Assembly: GCA_015231865.1 (NCBI GenBank)
Contig: JADGAU010000004.1
Span: 1 to 57,685 of the forward strand
From: Gammaproteobacteria bacterium
GTDB taxonomy: Bacteria; Pseudomonadota; Gammaproteobacteria; GRL18
DNA: 57,685 bases
Direction: 5' to 3'
Every line of letters begins with the position of its first letter. Position 1 is the stretch's first letter. Of the stretch, positions 8,750-17,086 are shown piece by piece. Made by a program: the position numbers and the translations under genes. The notes beneath the pieces were generated by a model, which was not told where the DNA came from, ran no database searches, and saw nothing but the letters and a program-made list of their open reading frames with translations.

Positions 8750-9361
8750 ATGAACTTAAAAAAAACAATGCTTATTACAGCTGCATTGACTAGCACTGCT
8801 GCACTTAGTGCATTTGCAGGCAGTCATGGAGGTAAGACAGCAACAGCATCAGGTGAAATGCTTGGTAATACTTGTGCTGGTTGCCATGGTCCAAGAGGTA
8901 ATAGTTTTGGACCAGCGATCCCAACGATTGCTGGCAATGCGGCAACTTATCTTTCAGACAAAATGAAGGCATACAAGAGTGGCGATGCACCATCATCTAT
9001 TATGGGCAATATTGCTAAAGGTTATTCTGATGCTGAAATTGATGCAATGGCCGGGTATTTTTCAAAGCAGGCATACAAACCAATGGCACAAAAGCATGAT
9101 GCTGCGATGGCTAAAGCAGGTAAAAAACTTCATGACAAATATTGTGAAAAATGCCACTCGGAAGCGGGAACACTTGCTGATGATGAATCTGGATTATTAT
9201 CAGGACAGTGGATGCCTTATTTAGAGTATTCTCTTGCTGATTTTCAGTCTGGAGCTGCAAATGCACCTAAGAAGATGGCTACGAAACTTAAGAAGTTACA
9301 CAAAAAAGAAGGTGCTGCTGGCATTGAAAAGTTAATTCATTACTACGGCAGTGCTAAATAA
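8750..9361 (+). CDS. fccA: Flavocytochrome c sulfide dehydrogenase, diheme cytochrome subunit
   Basis: Periplasmic diheme cytochrome c of the c4 type that accepts electrons from FccB during sulfide oxidation. A Sec signal peptide ends near SAFAG. CAGCH (residues 42-46) and CEKCH (second half) are the two heme sites, in two similar domains. Length 203 fits mature FccA plus signal. A strong Shine-Dalgarno (AAGGGGGA) precedes the ATG. The gene ends 10 bp before fccB, so the two form an operon. The mature N-termini of FccA and FccB both begin with GSHGG. Confidence 0.93.
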   Translation: MNLKKTMLITAALTSTAALSAFAGSHGGKTATASGEMLGNTCAGCHGPRGNSFGPAIPTIAGNAATYLSDKMKAYKSGDAPSSIMGNIAKGYSDAEIDAMAGYFSKQAYKPMAQKHDAAMAKAGKKLHDKYCEKCHSEAGTLADDESGLLSGQWMPYLEYSLADFQSGAANAPKKMATKLKKLHKKEGAAGIEKLIHYYGSAK

Positions 9362-9371
9362 GGGGGAACCA

Positions 9372-10655
9372 ATGTCAAATTTTACAAGAAGAAACTTCCT
9401 ACAAGTTTCAGGTGCAGCAGCTGCTGCAACAACCGTTGGCTTTGGCCACTCAGTATTGGCTGGCAGTCATGGCGGCAGCAAAGGCAAAGTCGTAATAGTT
9501 GGCGGTGGCATCGGTGGTGCAACAGCAGCACGTTATATCAAATATGCTGACTCAAAAATTGATGTCACAATCATTGAACCTAATAAGCACTACTACACTT
9601 GTTTTACTTCAAATGAAGTTCTGGGTGGTAATCGTTCAATGGATTCAATCAAGTTTAGTTATGAACACCTTAAGAAAATGGGTGTAAAGGTTATCCATGA
9701 TGTAGCAACCGTTGTTGAAGCTAAGCAAGTAGTTACTCAAAAGAACGGTAAAGTTACCTTTGATAAGTGTATTGTTTCTCCAGGTGTTGATTTCAAATTT
9801 ATGCATGGGCAAACAGCTGCTAATGCTGAAACTGACTTACCTCATGCTTGGAAAGCTGGTTCACAAACCATGTTATTACGTAAGCAGTTAGAATCAATGA
9901 AAGATGGTGGTACGGTAGTAATTTCACCGCCGACTAACCCATTCCGTTGTCCTCCTGGACCTGCAGAGCGTATTAGTCAAATTGCCTGGTACTTAAAGAA
10001 CAACAAGCCTAAGTCTAAGATTATTGCTATAGACCCTAAAGCTAAATTCTCTAAGCAAGGCTTATTCGTTCAAGGTTGGAAGAAGCACTACAGTCTTGGT
10101 GAAGGCAAAATGATTGAATATCGCCACCAAACTGCAATTGAAGAGATCGATATCAAGACTAAGACTGTTGTTGCAGGTGTTGATGAAATCAAAGCAGACG
10201 TATTAAATGTTATCCCTGCACAAAAAGCAGGTAAGATTGCATTTGCTTCTGGCTTAACGGAAGGTGACTGGTGTCCTGTTAATCATAAGACATTTGAATC
10301 TACTAAGATGAAGAATGTTTATGTGATTGGTGACTCAAGTGTTGCTTCTCCAATGCCTAAATCAGGTTATGCTTGTAATTCACAGGCCAAGGTTGCTGCT
10401 GCTGCCATTGTTGCTGCTTTACATGGCAAAGATGCACCTCACCCTTCCTATGTAAACACTTGTTATAGTGCGATTACTCCGACTGATGGTATTTCAGTGT
10501 CTATGGTTTACAATTTTGCTGATGGTAAAATTGGTAAGGTTAAAGGATCTGGTGGTTTATCTTCTGCAGATGCTTCAGAAGAAGAACGCAAGCGTACTGT
10601 GAAATATGCTCACTCCTGGTTTACAAATATTACTGCTGACTCTTTCGGCCGCTAA
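9372..10655 (+). CDS. fccB: Flavocytochrome c sulfide dehydrogenase, flavoprotein subunit
   Basis: Oxidises sulfide to sulfur or polysulfide in the periplasm. The ATG at 9372 is preferred over the upstream frame because AAGGGGGA precedes it and the protein then begins with a Tat signal (TRRNFLQVSG). GGGIGGATAA binds FAD; YYTCFTSNEVLGG carries the Cys (C77) expected to hold FAD covalently. Cysteines in FRCPPGPAERIS and GYACNSQAK match the redox disulfide. Length 427 is normal. A strong terminator follows. The frame uses AAG for lysine more often than neighbours, which may reflect high expression. Confidence 0.95.
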   Translation: MSNFTRRNFLQVSGAAAAATTVGFGHSVLAGSHGGSKGKVVIVGGGIGGATAARYIKYADSKIDVTIIEPNKHYYTCFTSNEVLGGNRSMDSIKFSYEHLKKMGVKVIHDVATVVEAKQVVTQKNGKVTFDKCIVSPGVDFKFMHGQTAANAETDLPHAWKAGSQTMLLRKQLESMKDGGTVVISPPTNPFRCPPGPAERISQIAWYLKNNKPKSKIIAIDPKAKFSKQGLFVQGWKKHYSLGEGKMIEYRHQTAIEEIDIKTKTVVAGVDEIKADVLNVIPAQKAGKIAFASGLTEGDWCPVNHKTFESTKMKNVYVIGDSSVASPMPKSGYACNSQAKVAAAAIVAALHGKDAPHPSYVNTCYSAITPTDGISVSMVYNFADGKIGKVKGSGGLSSADASEEERKRTVKYAHSWFTNITADSFGR

Positions 10656-10694
10656 AGGCTCTTTTGGCAGATAATTTTACGTCAATGTAAACTT

Positions 10695-10730
10695 AAAAAG
10701 CCCTGGCAGGGAACTGCCGGGGCTTTTTTG
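10695..10730 (+). terminator. Rho-independent terminator of the fcc operon
   Basis: AGCCCTGGCAG and CTGCCGGGGCT pair around a short GGAA loop and are followed by six T residues. It stands 40 bp after the fccB stop codon and before birA. Confidence 0.9.
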
Positions 10731-10755
10731 ATTATAGAATTTAATAATATTGATT

Positions 10756-11706
10756 ATGACCGAATATGAATTTTTTAGATTACTTTGTGATCAAGAATTA
10801 AATTTAATCAACAAACTTGATAAAAAACTTAGACAAGGTTTTATTGAAAGCTTAATTAATAAAGGCTTGTCAATTCAAAATAATAATGACTGTATAATTA
10901 ATATTGAACAACTAAGGTATTACGACAAAACAAGCTATTACGACAAACAAATTCTTTTAACTAATTTTAAAAGTAAATTAAATGATATTGAACTCCATGT
11001 GCTTTATGAAACTGACTCTACAAATAAGGCAATCAAAAAAATTAATAATGATAAAATCAATATTCTATTAGCCGAATATCAATTATCTGGACAGGGTCGC
11101 CGAGGCAAACAATGGTTATCACCTATTGGCAGTAATATCTATTTATCTATTAAATTTAAAGCACAATATACCGCTAAAACTTCCTTATATCCTTTATACA
11201 TTGCAACAATTATTGCAGAATTTTTTTCCCAGTCCGGTATAGAAAAAGTTGCTGTAAAATGGCCTAATGATATTTATATCGACAATAAAAAAAGTGTTGG
11301 AATTTTATTAGAATCCATAGCACAGGGAACCAGTCAATCAATCGTATTAGGTATTGGCATTAATATATTTGCAGATCCAAGGCTCACTTCGCAAATTGAT
11401 CAACCAATTACCAGCCTATTCGAACACACTAACAATAACGAATTACTAAATAAAAATTTATTATTATCAAAACTATTACCCAAACTCTTCACCGCTAATG
11501 AAAATTTCAGTTTTATCGACAATCAATTCGTTATTCATGCTTTTGAGCAATATAATTGGTTAAAAAATAAAAAAATAAGTATCATAGAAAATGAAAATAT
11601 CTATCAAGGAGACTTTATACGCATTAATAATGATGGTTCTTTAGTCGCTTTAATAAATAATACAGAAAAAAATTTTTATGCTGCCGAAGTTAGTGTTAAG
11701 TGTTAA
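10756..11706 (+). CDS. birA: Biotin--[acetyl-CoA-carboxylase] ligase
   Basis: Attaches biotin to the carboxyl carrier protein of acetyl-CoA carboxylase. The catalytic core has ETDSTN, SGQGRRGKQW (biotinyl-AMP loop, about residue 111), VKWPNDIYI and GIGINI. A TTG two codons upstream is possible, but ATG at 10756 is simpler. The N-terminal 65 residues are where repressor BirA proteins have a helix-turn-helix; here I do not see a clear one, and a duplicated TATTACGACAAA gives YYDK twice. The stop codon lies inside a TGTTAAG repeat, so the last residues are encoded by the repeat. coaX follows, a common pairing. Confidence 0.9.
   Translation: MTEYEFFRLLCDQELNLINKLDKKLRQGFIESLINKGLSIQNNNDCIINIEQLRYYDKTSYYDKQILLTNFKSKLNDIELHVLYETDSTNKAIKKINNDKINILLAEYQLSGQGRRGKQWLSPIGSNIYLSIKFKAQYTAKTSLYPLYIATIIAEFFSQSGIEKVAVKWPNDIYIDNKKSVGILLESIAQGTSQSIVLGIGINIFADPRLTSQIDQPITSLFEHTNNNELLNKNLLLSKLLPKLFTANENFSFIDNQFVIHAFEQYNWLKNKKISIIENENIYQGDFIRINNDGSLVALINNTEKNFYAAEVSVKC
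10918..10947. repeat. In-frame 12-bp duplication within birA
   Basis: TATTACGACAAA occurs twice, separated by six bases, encoding YYDK-TS-YYDK in the linker before the catalytic domain. The period of 18 keeps the reading frame. Confidence 0.85.
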
Positions 11707-11714
11707 GTGTTAAG
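11694..11714. repeat. Heptamer tandem repeat 3 (TGTTAAG x3)
   Basis: Three exact TGTTAAG units, with a partial unit before them. The first and part of the second unit encode the end of BirA, and the TAA stop codon (11704-11706) comes from the second unit. The array ends 11 bp before the coaX start. Confidence 0.92.
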
Positions 11715-11725
11715 AGAAGAGTTTA

Positions 11726-12469
11726 ATGAATAATTTATATATTGATGCTGGTAATAGCTTCTTTAAAATTGGCATTTATAACAAAATGAATGAATGGATC
11801 AAAACCTTATCAATTAAGAATCAAAACTTATTTAATGAACTTGAGCAGGTTATACTTGAGACAAAAAAAACACAAGAATTAAATAAAATCTGGATAGCCT
11901 GTGTCAATCAAGCACTAGACAAAACGACACTTACAAAAATTTTAACAAAATTCAGTCGCAATATTTATTTCTTTAAAAATGATGACTATCCATTTATCAA
12001 TTCAAAATACCAATCACTGCAACAATTAGGTGTCGATCGCTGGCTAGCTATTTTATATCCTCACTTTCAACAACATAAAGATTATCTTATTATCAGTTGC
12101 GGCACTGCAATTACACTGGATATTGTTATTAATCATGAACACTTAGGCGGTCATATCATCCCTGGCATTACAACAGCAATGACAAGCCTTAAACAAAAAG
12201 CCAATCTGAAATCCTCATTAACTAAATATGAAAACATTTATCTTCCTGGAATAAATACTTCAGAATGCATTATTCAGGGGGTCTTAAGTTATACCGCTGC
12301 ATATATAAATACTATGATTGAAAATTTAAACAAACAATCAACATCTGAAGTTTCGCTATGGATCTGTGGCGGTGATGCTGAATTAATCGCATCTTATCTC
12401 AATTACGATTATAATCTTAAGACCGATATGGTTTTAACCAGTCTTAATCAAATTGCAAACTTACCTTAG
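11726..12469 (+). CDS. coaX: Type III pantothenate kinase
   Basis: Catalyses the first step of coenzyme A synthesis. DAGNSFFKIG near the N-terminus is the phosphate loop of the ASKHA fold, GVDRWLA (about residue 97) and SCGTAITLDIV are the other signature motifs, and GGHIIPGI follows. Length 247 is typical. It follows birA closely (19 bp), as in many gammaproteobacteria. Type III kinases are insensitive to CoA feedback (known of the family). Confidence 0.94.
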   Translation: MNNLYIDAGNSFFKIGIYNKMNEWIKTLSIKNQNLFNELEQVILETKKTQELNKIWIACVNQALDKTTLTKILTKFSRNIYFFKNDDYPFINSKYQSLQQLGVDRWLAILYPHFQQHKDYLIISCGTAITLDIVINHEHLGGHIIPGITTAMTSLKQKANLKSSLTKYENIYLPGINTSECIIQGVLSYTAAYINTMIENLNKQSTSEVSLWICGGDAELIASYLNYDYNLKTDMVLTSLNQIANLP

Positions 12470-12488
12470 AATTATAAATACATCTATT

Positions 12489-14174
12489 ATGAAAATTACT
12501 GTTCAGTTTATACTTTTTATTCTATTACTTTCCTCCTATGCTCTCGCCAGTAATGAGCAAGTTAATGATATAAATAAACATAATTCGATAAATATCCAGG
12601 TACAAACGCCAACACATGTTAATAATGAAACCTATCAAACATTAGAATCATTAGTAAAACAAAAGACTATATTAGAAAGTGAAATTCAGCATTTAAAAAA
12701 AGAAATAGAGAGTAATAAATTAACTGAAGAAAAAAAAGAACTCAATGGTCAGTTACAATCACTAAAGGAAGAATTAGCCAATACGCAAAAATATTTAAGT
12801 GAAATTGCTGCTGGAACCGATATTTCCAGTTTATCAAAGCAAGAAGAAGAAGCATTTAATTTTACCAAAGAGGTTTTGGCTTTAATAAAACCCATTGTTG
12901 ATGAGGTTAAAAGTATGACTTCTGATATTCGACAAAAATCTTCTTTAAAGGATAAAATTCATTATCTGAATATACGTTTGCCGATTCTTGAGGAAGCCCT
13001 AACTAACCTAAAAAATATAAAAAACTCTAGTGATAATAAAGAAATTAATACGGCATTAAGCGATATTGAAAAAAACTGGCAAAAACAACAATCGCTAATG
13101 CGTAGTGAATATCAGGCTGCACAACTGCAATTAAATAAAATTATTGCACAGGAAAACTCTGACAAAGCCTCTACTGCTAGTTGGGCTAAACAGTTTTTCC
13201 AAAAGAGAGGGCTCTATTTAGGAGTCGCAATACTGGTGGTAATTATAATATTAGTTTTATCAAAAGGCAGTTATTCGGCCATGCAAAAATATTTACCCGG
13301 ATTTAAAGCGAAACACCGGGTTTTTAGAATTAGGTTTATTGAATTATTACATCGTGTCTTTACTATTTTATTAATGATCATTGGGCCAATGATAGTTTTC
13401 TATTTAGTAGAAGACTGGGTACTTTTCAGTTTGGGATTACTATTATTAATTGGTATAGGCTGGACCTTAAGAGAAGCTATTCCACACTATTGGAGTCAAA
13501 TTTATTTATTTCTTAATATGGGCTCTGTCAGAGAAGGCGAAAGAATTGACCTTGATGGACTCCCCTGGTTAGTTGAGAAAATTAATGTCTATTGTTGTTT
13601 GATTAATCCTACTGCTAATTTAGAAATTCGCATCCCTATCAAAGATATGGTTGGTAAAATATCTCGCCCCTATGATAAAGGTGAACTCTGGTTCCCATGC
13701 CGTAATGGTGATTGGGTACTGCTTAGTGATGGTATTAGAGGTATGGTCAACAGTATCTCTCAGGAAATGGTACAATTAATACAACGAGGTGGCGCACGCA
13801 AAACTTATTCAATGTCAGATTTTATAGCGCAATCGCCATTGAATTTATCGATTACATTTAGACTTAAAGAAACCATTGGAATTAGCTATAATCTGCAGTC
13901 AGAAAGTACCCACAAAATTCCGGATATTTTAGCTGAGTTTATTCATAACAAAGCTAATGAAGAAGGCTATGGTGATGACCTCATTAGTCTTAAAGTGGAG
14001 TTTGAATATGCTAATACTTCGTCGTTAGATATTGTCGTTATTGCTGACTTCAATGGACAGTTAGCTGACTTATATAATCGTTTACGCCGTCGTATTCAAC
14101 GCTGGTGTGTCGAAGCCTGTACGGAATATAACTGGGAAATTCCATTTCAACAAATTACCATTCATAAAGTTTGA
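12489..14174 (+). CDS. MscS-like channel protein with periplasmic coiled coil
   Basis: A 561-residue protein. The ATG at 12489 gives a signal peptide ending near YALAS. Residues about 50-240 are charged and helical, with long heptad-like coiled coils, and probably lie in the periplasm. Then come three or so hydrophobic helices (about 250-350) and a beta domain with MGSVREGERIDLDGL and IPIKDMVG, which resembles the MscS pore-following region. The C-terminal part resembles the mixed alpha/beta cage. It is followed directly by gspC. Function as an osmotic valve is inferred; the exact subfamily is not clear. Confidence 0.65.
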   Translation: MKITVQFILFILLLSSYALASNEQVNDINKHNSINIQVQTPTHVNNETYQTLESLVKQKTILESEIQHLKKEIESNKLTEEKKELNGQLQSLKEELANTQKYLSEIAAGTDISSLSKQEEEAFNFTKEVLALIKPIVDEVKSMTSDIRQKSSLKDKIHYLNIRLPILEEALTNLKNIKNSSDNKEINTALSDIEKNWQKQQSLMRSEYQAAQLQLNKIIAQENSDKASTASWAKQFFQKRGLYLGVAILVVIIILVLSKGSYSAMQKYLPGFKAKHRVFRIRFIELLHRVFTILLMIIGPMIVFYLVEDWVLFSLGLLLLIGIGWTLREAIPHYWSQIYLFLNMGSVREGERIDLDGLPWLVEKINVYCCLINPTANLEIRIPIKDMVGKISRPYDKGELWFPCRNGDWVLLSDGIRGMVNSISQEMVQLIQRGGARKTYSMSDFIAQSPLNLSITFRLKETIGISYNLQSESTHKIPDILAEFIHNKANEEGYGDDLISLKVEFEYANTSSLDIVVIADFNGQLADLYNRLRRRIQRWCVEACTEYNWEIPFQQITIHKV

Positions 14175-14191
14175 TTAAAATATTGTCAAAA

Positions 14192-15082
14192 ATGTTCAAT
14201 CAATATACTAATAGTATGAATCGTTTTATTTACAAGATAACTGTTTTATCCAGTCTATCCATATTTTTATTTGTTTTAGCTCAACTATTCTGGCAGCTGT
14301 ATCCACAAAAAGAAACTGATGCTCAAATTCTTAAACTGACGAAAACAACAGCAGCCAATAAACTCACTAAGAATAATTCAAAAAATAATTATGATAAAAT
14401 TCCAACATATTCTATTTTCGGTCATGAAGTTAGCAAAAAAAATAAACCGATAATTAATATTATACCAAAAGAGAAACCTATTAACGCGGTTAAAACACCT
14501 TTAAATATTTCATTACATGGAATTATTTATGATAAAAATGGTAATAGTAGTGCAATTATTAGCGGACAAAATTTTAAAGAAAAAGAATTTCATGAAAGCG
14601 AGAAACTTCCAATAGGTAACGCCGTTATTCACCAAATATCTGCACATGAAGTCATTATTTTACGTCAGGGTAAATATGAAAAAATGTCTCTATTTACAGC
14701 AGATCAGCAAATTACAAACAAGAAAATTATATATACAAAAAAAAACGATAACACTAACAAACAAATAATAAGCAATAAATTAAATCAATATAAAAGCAAG
14801 GCTTTGAAAAACCCGATGAGTCTAAATGGCCTTATTAATTTTCGAACAAAAACAAGCAATGGGCAATTCCAGGGATATATTTTATCTCCTGGAAAAGATA
14901 AAGTCTTATTTGAACAGTCCGGGTTAAAACCTGGAGATGTATTAACCAGGATTAATGGCTTGGAACTGAACACACCAAACAAAATTTTTGCTTTGGCTAA
15001 TCAACTAAAAGAAATGAAACATCTTGATATAGGTATCAAAAGAAATGGCTTGGAACAAAATTTATACTTTAGCATTGATTAA
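14192..15082 (+). CDS. gspC: Type II secretion system protein GspC
   Basis: Inner-membrane clamp that links the assembly platform to the secretin. One transmembrane helix (about residues 15-37), then an Ala/Lys/Asn-rich linker, an HR domain (YSIFGHEV to YEKMSLF), and a C-terminal PDZ-like domain with SGLKPGDVLTRINGLELNTP. The ATG at 14192 is chosen; a TTG at 14171 would overlap the preceding stop. It overlaps gspD by 38 bp, so the operon is tightly packed. Confidence 0.9.
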   Translation: MFNQYTNSMNRFIYKITVLSSLSIFLFVLAQLFWQLYPQKETDAQILKLTKTTAANKLTKNNSKNNYDKIPTYSIFGHEVSKKNKPIINIIPKEKPINAVKTPLNISLHGIIYDKNGNSSAIISGQNFKEKEFHESEKLPIGNAVIHQISAHEVIILRQGKYEKMSLFTADQQITNKKIIYTKKNDNTNKQIISNKLNQYKSKALKNPMSLNGLINFRTKTSNGQFQGYILSPGKDKVLFEQSGLKPGDVLTRINGLELNTPNKIFALANQLKEMKHLDIGIKRNGLEQNLYFSID

Positions 15083-17084
15083 AAAAGTTAGCATATTTTT
15101 AATTTTATTTTTTGCTGTAACTCCGTTTCTCCACTCGCAAGAGCTTGAAGAGGAAAAAGTTACCTTGAATATGAATAATGCCGATATTCGCACTTTTATA
15201 ACCAATATAGGTCAAATTTTAAATAGAACCTATATTCTCGATCCAAGAATAAACGGCAAAGTCACAATAATATCGAAACATCCGATGACACAGGATGAAA
15301 TAAAACAATTATTTCTGTCAACTTTAAATGTACATGGATATGCTGTCGTTGATAATAAAAATAATACCGATAAAATTGTTCCTATCGCCAATGTCAGAAC
15401 AGATACACTGACTTTAGCTTCAGCAAAAAAACCTGGCCTTGGGGATGAATATGTCACCAGAGTTTTAAAGCTAAGCAATATTAATGCTACTAAAATAATC
15501 CCATTGATTAGACCAATGGTTGCGAAGGAAGGCAGTCTTTCAGCCTATATGCCTTCGAATCATTTATTGATCATTGATCGGGCTGATAATGTTAAGCGAA
15601 TTGTCGATGTTATACATCGTTTAGATATAAAAATACCGAATGATATTGACATTATTCCTTTAAAACATGCCAGTGCCGATGATGTTATTCAAATTATAGA
15701 TAAAATTGAAAGTCGTGCTAAAGGCATCGATAAACTTGCCAGTCAACATGTTAATATTGTTAGTGATAAACGCACTAATTCAATTTTGCTTAGTGGAGTC
15801 CTAAAAGAACGAAATCGTATTAAAGAAATAATAGCAAAACTTGATTCTCCGCTACAAAATACCTCTGGTCATATAAAAGTAATTTATCTTCATAATGCCA
15901 ATGCAGTTTCTTTAGCTAAGGTATTAAATAATATCAAAGATTCATTAGATGATATCAATACCAAACCTCTGCCAACTATTAAAAAAATATCTGTAACACC
16001 TGCTAATAAAGACGAACAACAAAAAACTAATATTCAAGCAGATGAAAGTACAAATTCTTTGATTATATCTGCATCACCAAATATCATGCGCTCATTGGAA
16101 GAAGTGATTAAACAATTAGATATCCGGCGTGCTCAAGTACTGGTTGAAGCCATTATTGTTGAATTGTCCGATCAACTTAGTTCGGAATTGGGTATTCAAT
16201 GGGGAGCAATTGGAAATTCCGGTGCAGTCATCAGTAACTTTATTGGCTCTCCAGTCTCTCCAGTTTCTTTACTTTCAGCGGTAGATGGTAATAGCAGTGC
16301 AATTGCCAGTGCATTAGGCAGTACGAATGGCATGGTTGGCGTATTAGGTAAAGGAAATACCCGTTCGGGTTTTGGTGCCATCATTAATGCTTTATCAACC
16401 AATGGTGATGCTAATATCTTATCAACACCCAGTCTAATTGTAATGGACAATGAAGAAGCCTCAATTATTGTGGGCCAGGAGGTTCCATTTATTACGGGCT
16501 CAACAACTTCAGCAACAAACACCAACCCATTTACGACGATTACGCGTAAAAAAGTGGGAATTAAATTAGAACTTACACCACAAATCAATGAAGGCGATGC
16601 AGTTAAACTAAAAATATATCAGGAGGTCTCCAGTGTTTCACCAGCCGTCGGTGCTTCTGATTTAATTACCAATCAGAGGGAAATTAGCACCACTGTTATT
16701 GTTAAAGATAACTCTACCATTGTCTTGGGCGGTTTAAAAAGTGAAGAAAGTTCTGAGTCGGTTAATAAAATTCCCTTACTCGGTGATATTCCGATTCTAG
16801 GCGAGTTATTTAAATCAACTGATAAAACCAATGAAAAGCGTAATTTAATGGTTTTTATTCATCCCATTATTATCAGAGATGATGAGCAATTAAATGAACT
16901 CAGTGGCAGAAAGTATACTGCCATTAGAGAGCAACAAATAGCACAACGAAAAGAAGAAGCTGAATCACTATTTTCATTACCTTCTACAGCATTATTACAA
17001 GCCTGGGATAGCAATGAAGTATTACCGTGGAAAGAAAATCCACCAACTAATCAAAAAACAGATATGTCATCAGAAGAATTATAA
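15045..17084 (+). CDS. gspD: Type II secretion system secretin GspD
   Basis: Forms the outer-membrane channel. A signal peptide ends near FLHSQ. An N0 domain (VTLNMNNADIRTFITNIGQI) is followed by three N1-N3 repeats and a secretin domain with VPFITGSTTSA and the closing LGGLKSEESSESVNKIPLLG. Length 679 is normal. The start at 15045 lies inside the end of gspC; a strong ribosome site is not visible, so translation is probably coupled. No gspS pilotin is nearby. Confidence 0.95.
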   Translation: MAWNKIYTLALIKKVSIFLILFFAVTPFLHSQELEEEKVTLNMNNADIRTFITNIGQILNRTYILDPRINGKVTIISKHPMTQDEIKQLFLSTLNVHGYAVVDNKNNTDKIVPIANVRTDTLTLASAKKPGLGDEYVTRVLKLSNINATKIIPLIRPMVAKEGSLSAYMPSNHLLIIDRADNVKRIVDVIHRLDIKIPNDIDIIPLKHASADDVIQIIDKIESRAKGIDKLASQHVNIVSDKRTNSILLSGVLKERNRIKEIIAKLDSPLQNTSGHIKVIYLHNANAVSLAKVLNNIKDSLDDINTKPLPTIKKISVTPANKDEQQKTNIQADESTNSLIISASPNIMRSLEEVIKQLDIRRAQVLVEAIIVELSDQLSSELGIQWGAIGNSGAVISNFIGSPVSPVSLLSAVDGNSSAIASALGSTNGMVGVLGKGNTRSGFGAIINALSTNGDANILSTPSLIVMDNEEASIIVGQEVPFITGSTTSATNTNPFTTITRKKVGIKLELTPQINEGDAVKLKIYQEVSSVSPAVGASDLITNQREISTTVIVKDNSTIVLGGLKSEESSESVNKIPLLGDIPILGELFKSTDKTNEKRNLMVFIHPIIIRDDEQLNELSGRKYTAIREQQIAQRKEEAESLFSLPSTALLQAWDSNEVLPWKENPPTNQKTDMSSEEL

Positions 17085-17086
17085 CA

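Noticed and set aside
9351-9371. Upstream Met of the fccB frame
   Set aside because: It overlaps fccA and lacks a ribosome site; the ATG at 9372 follows AAGGGGGA and begins a Tat signal.
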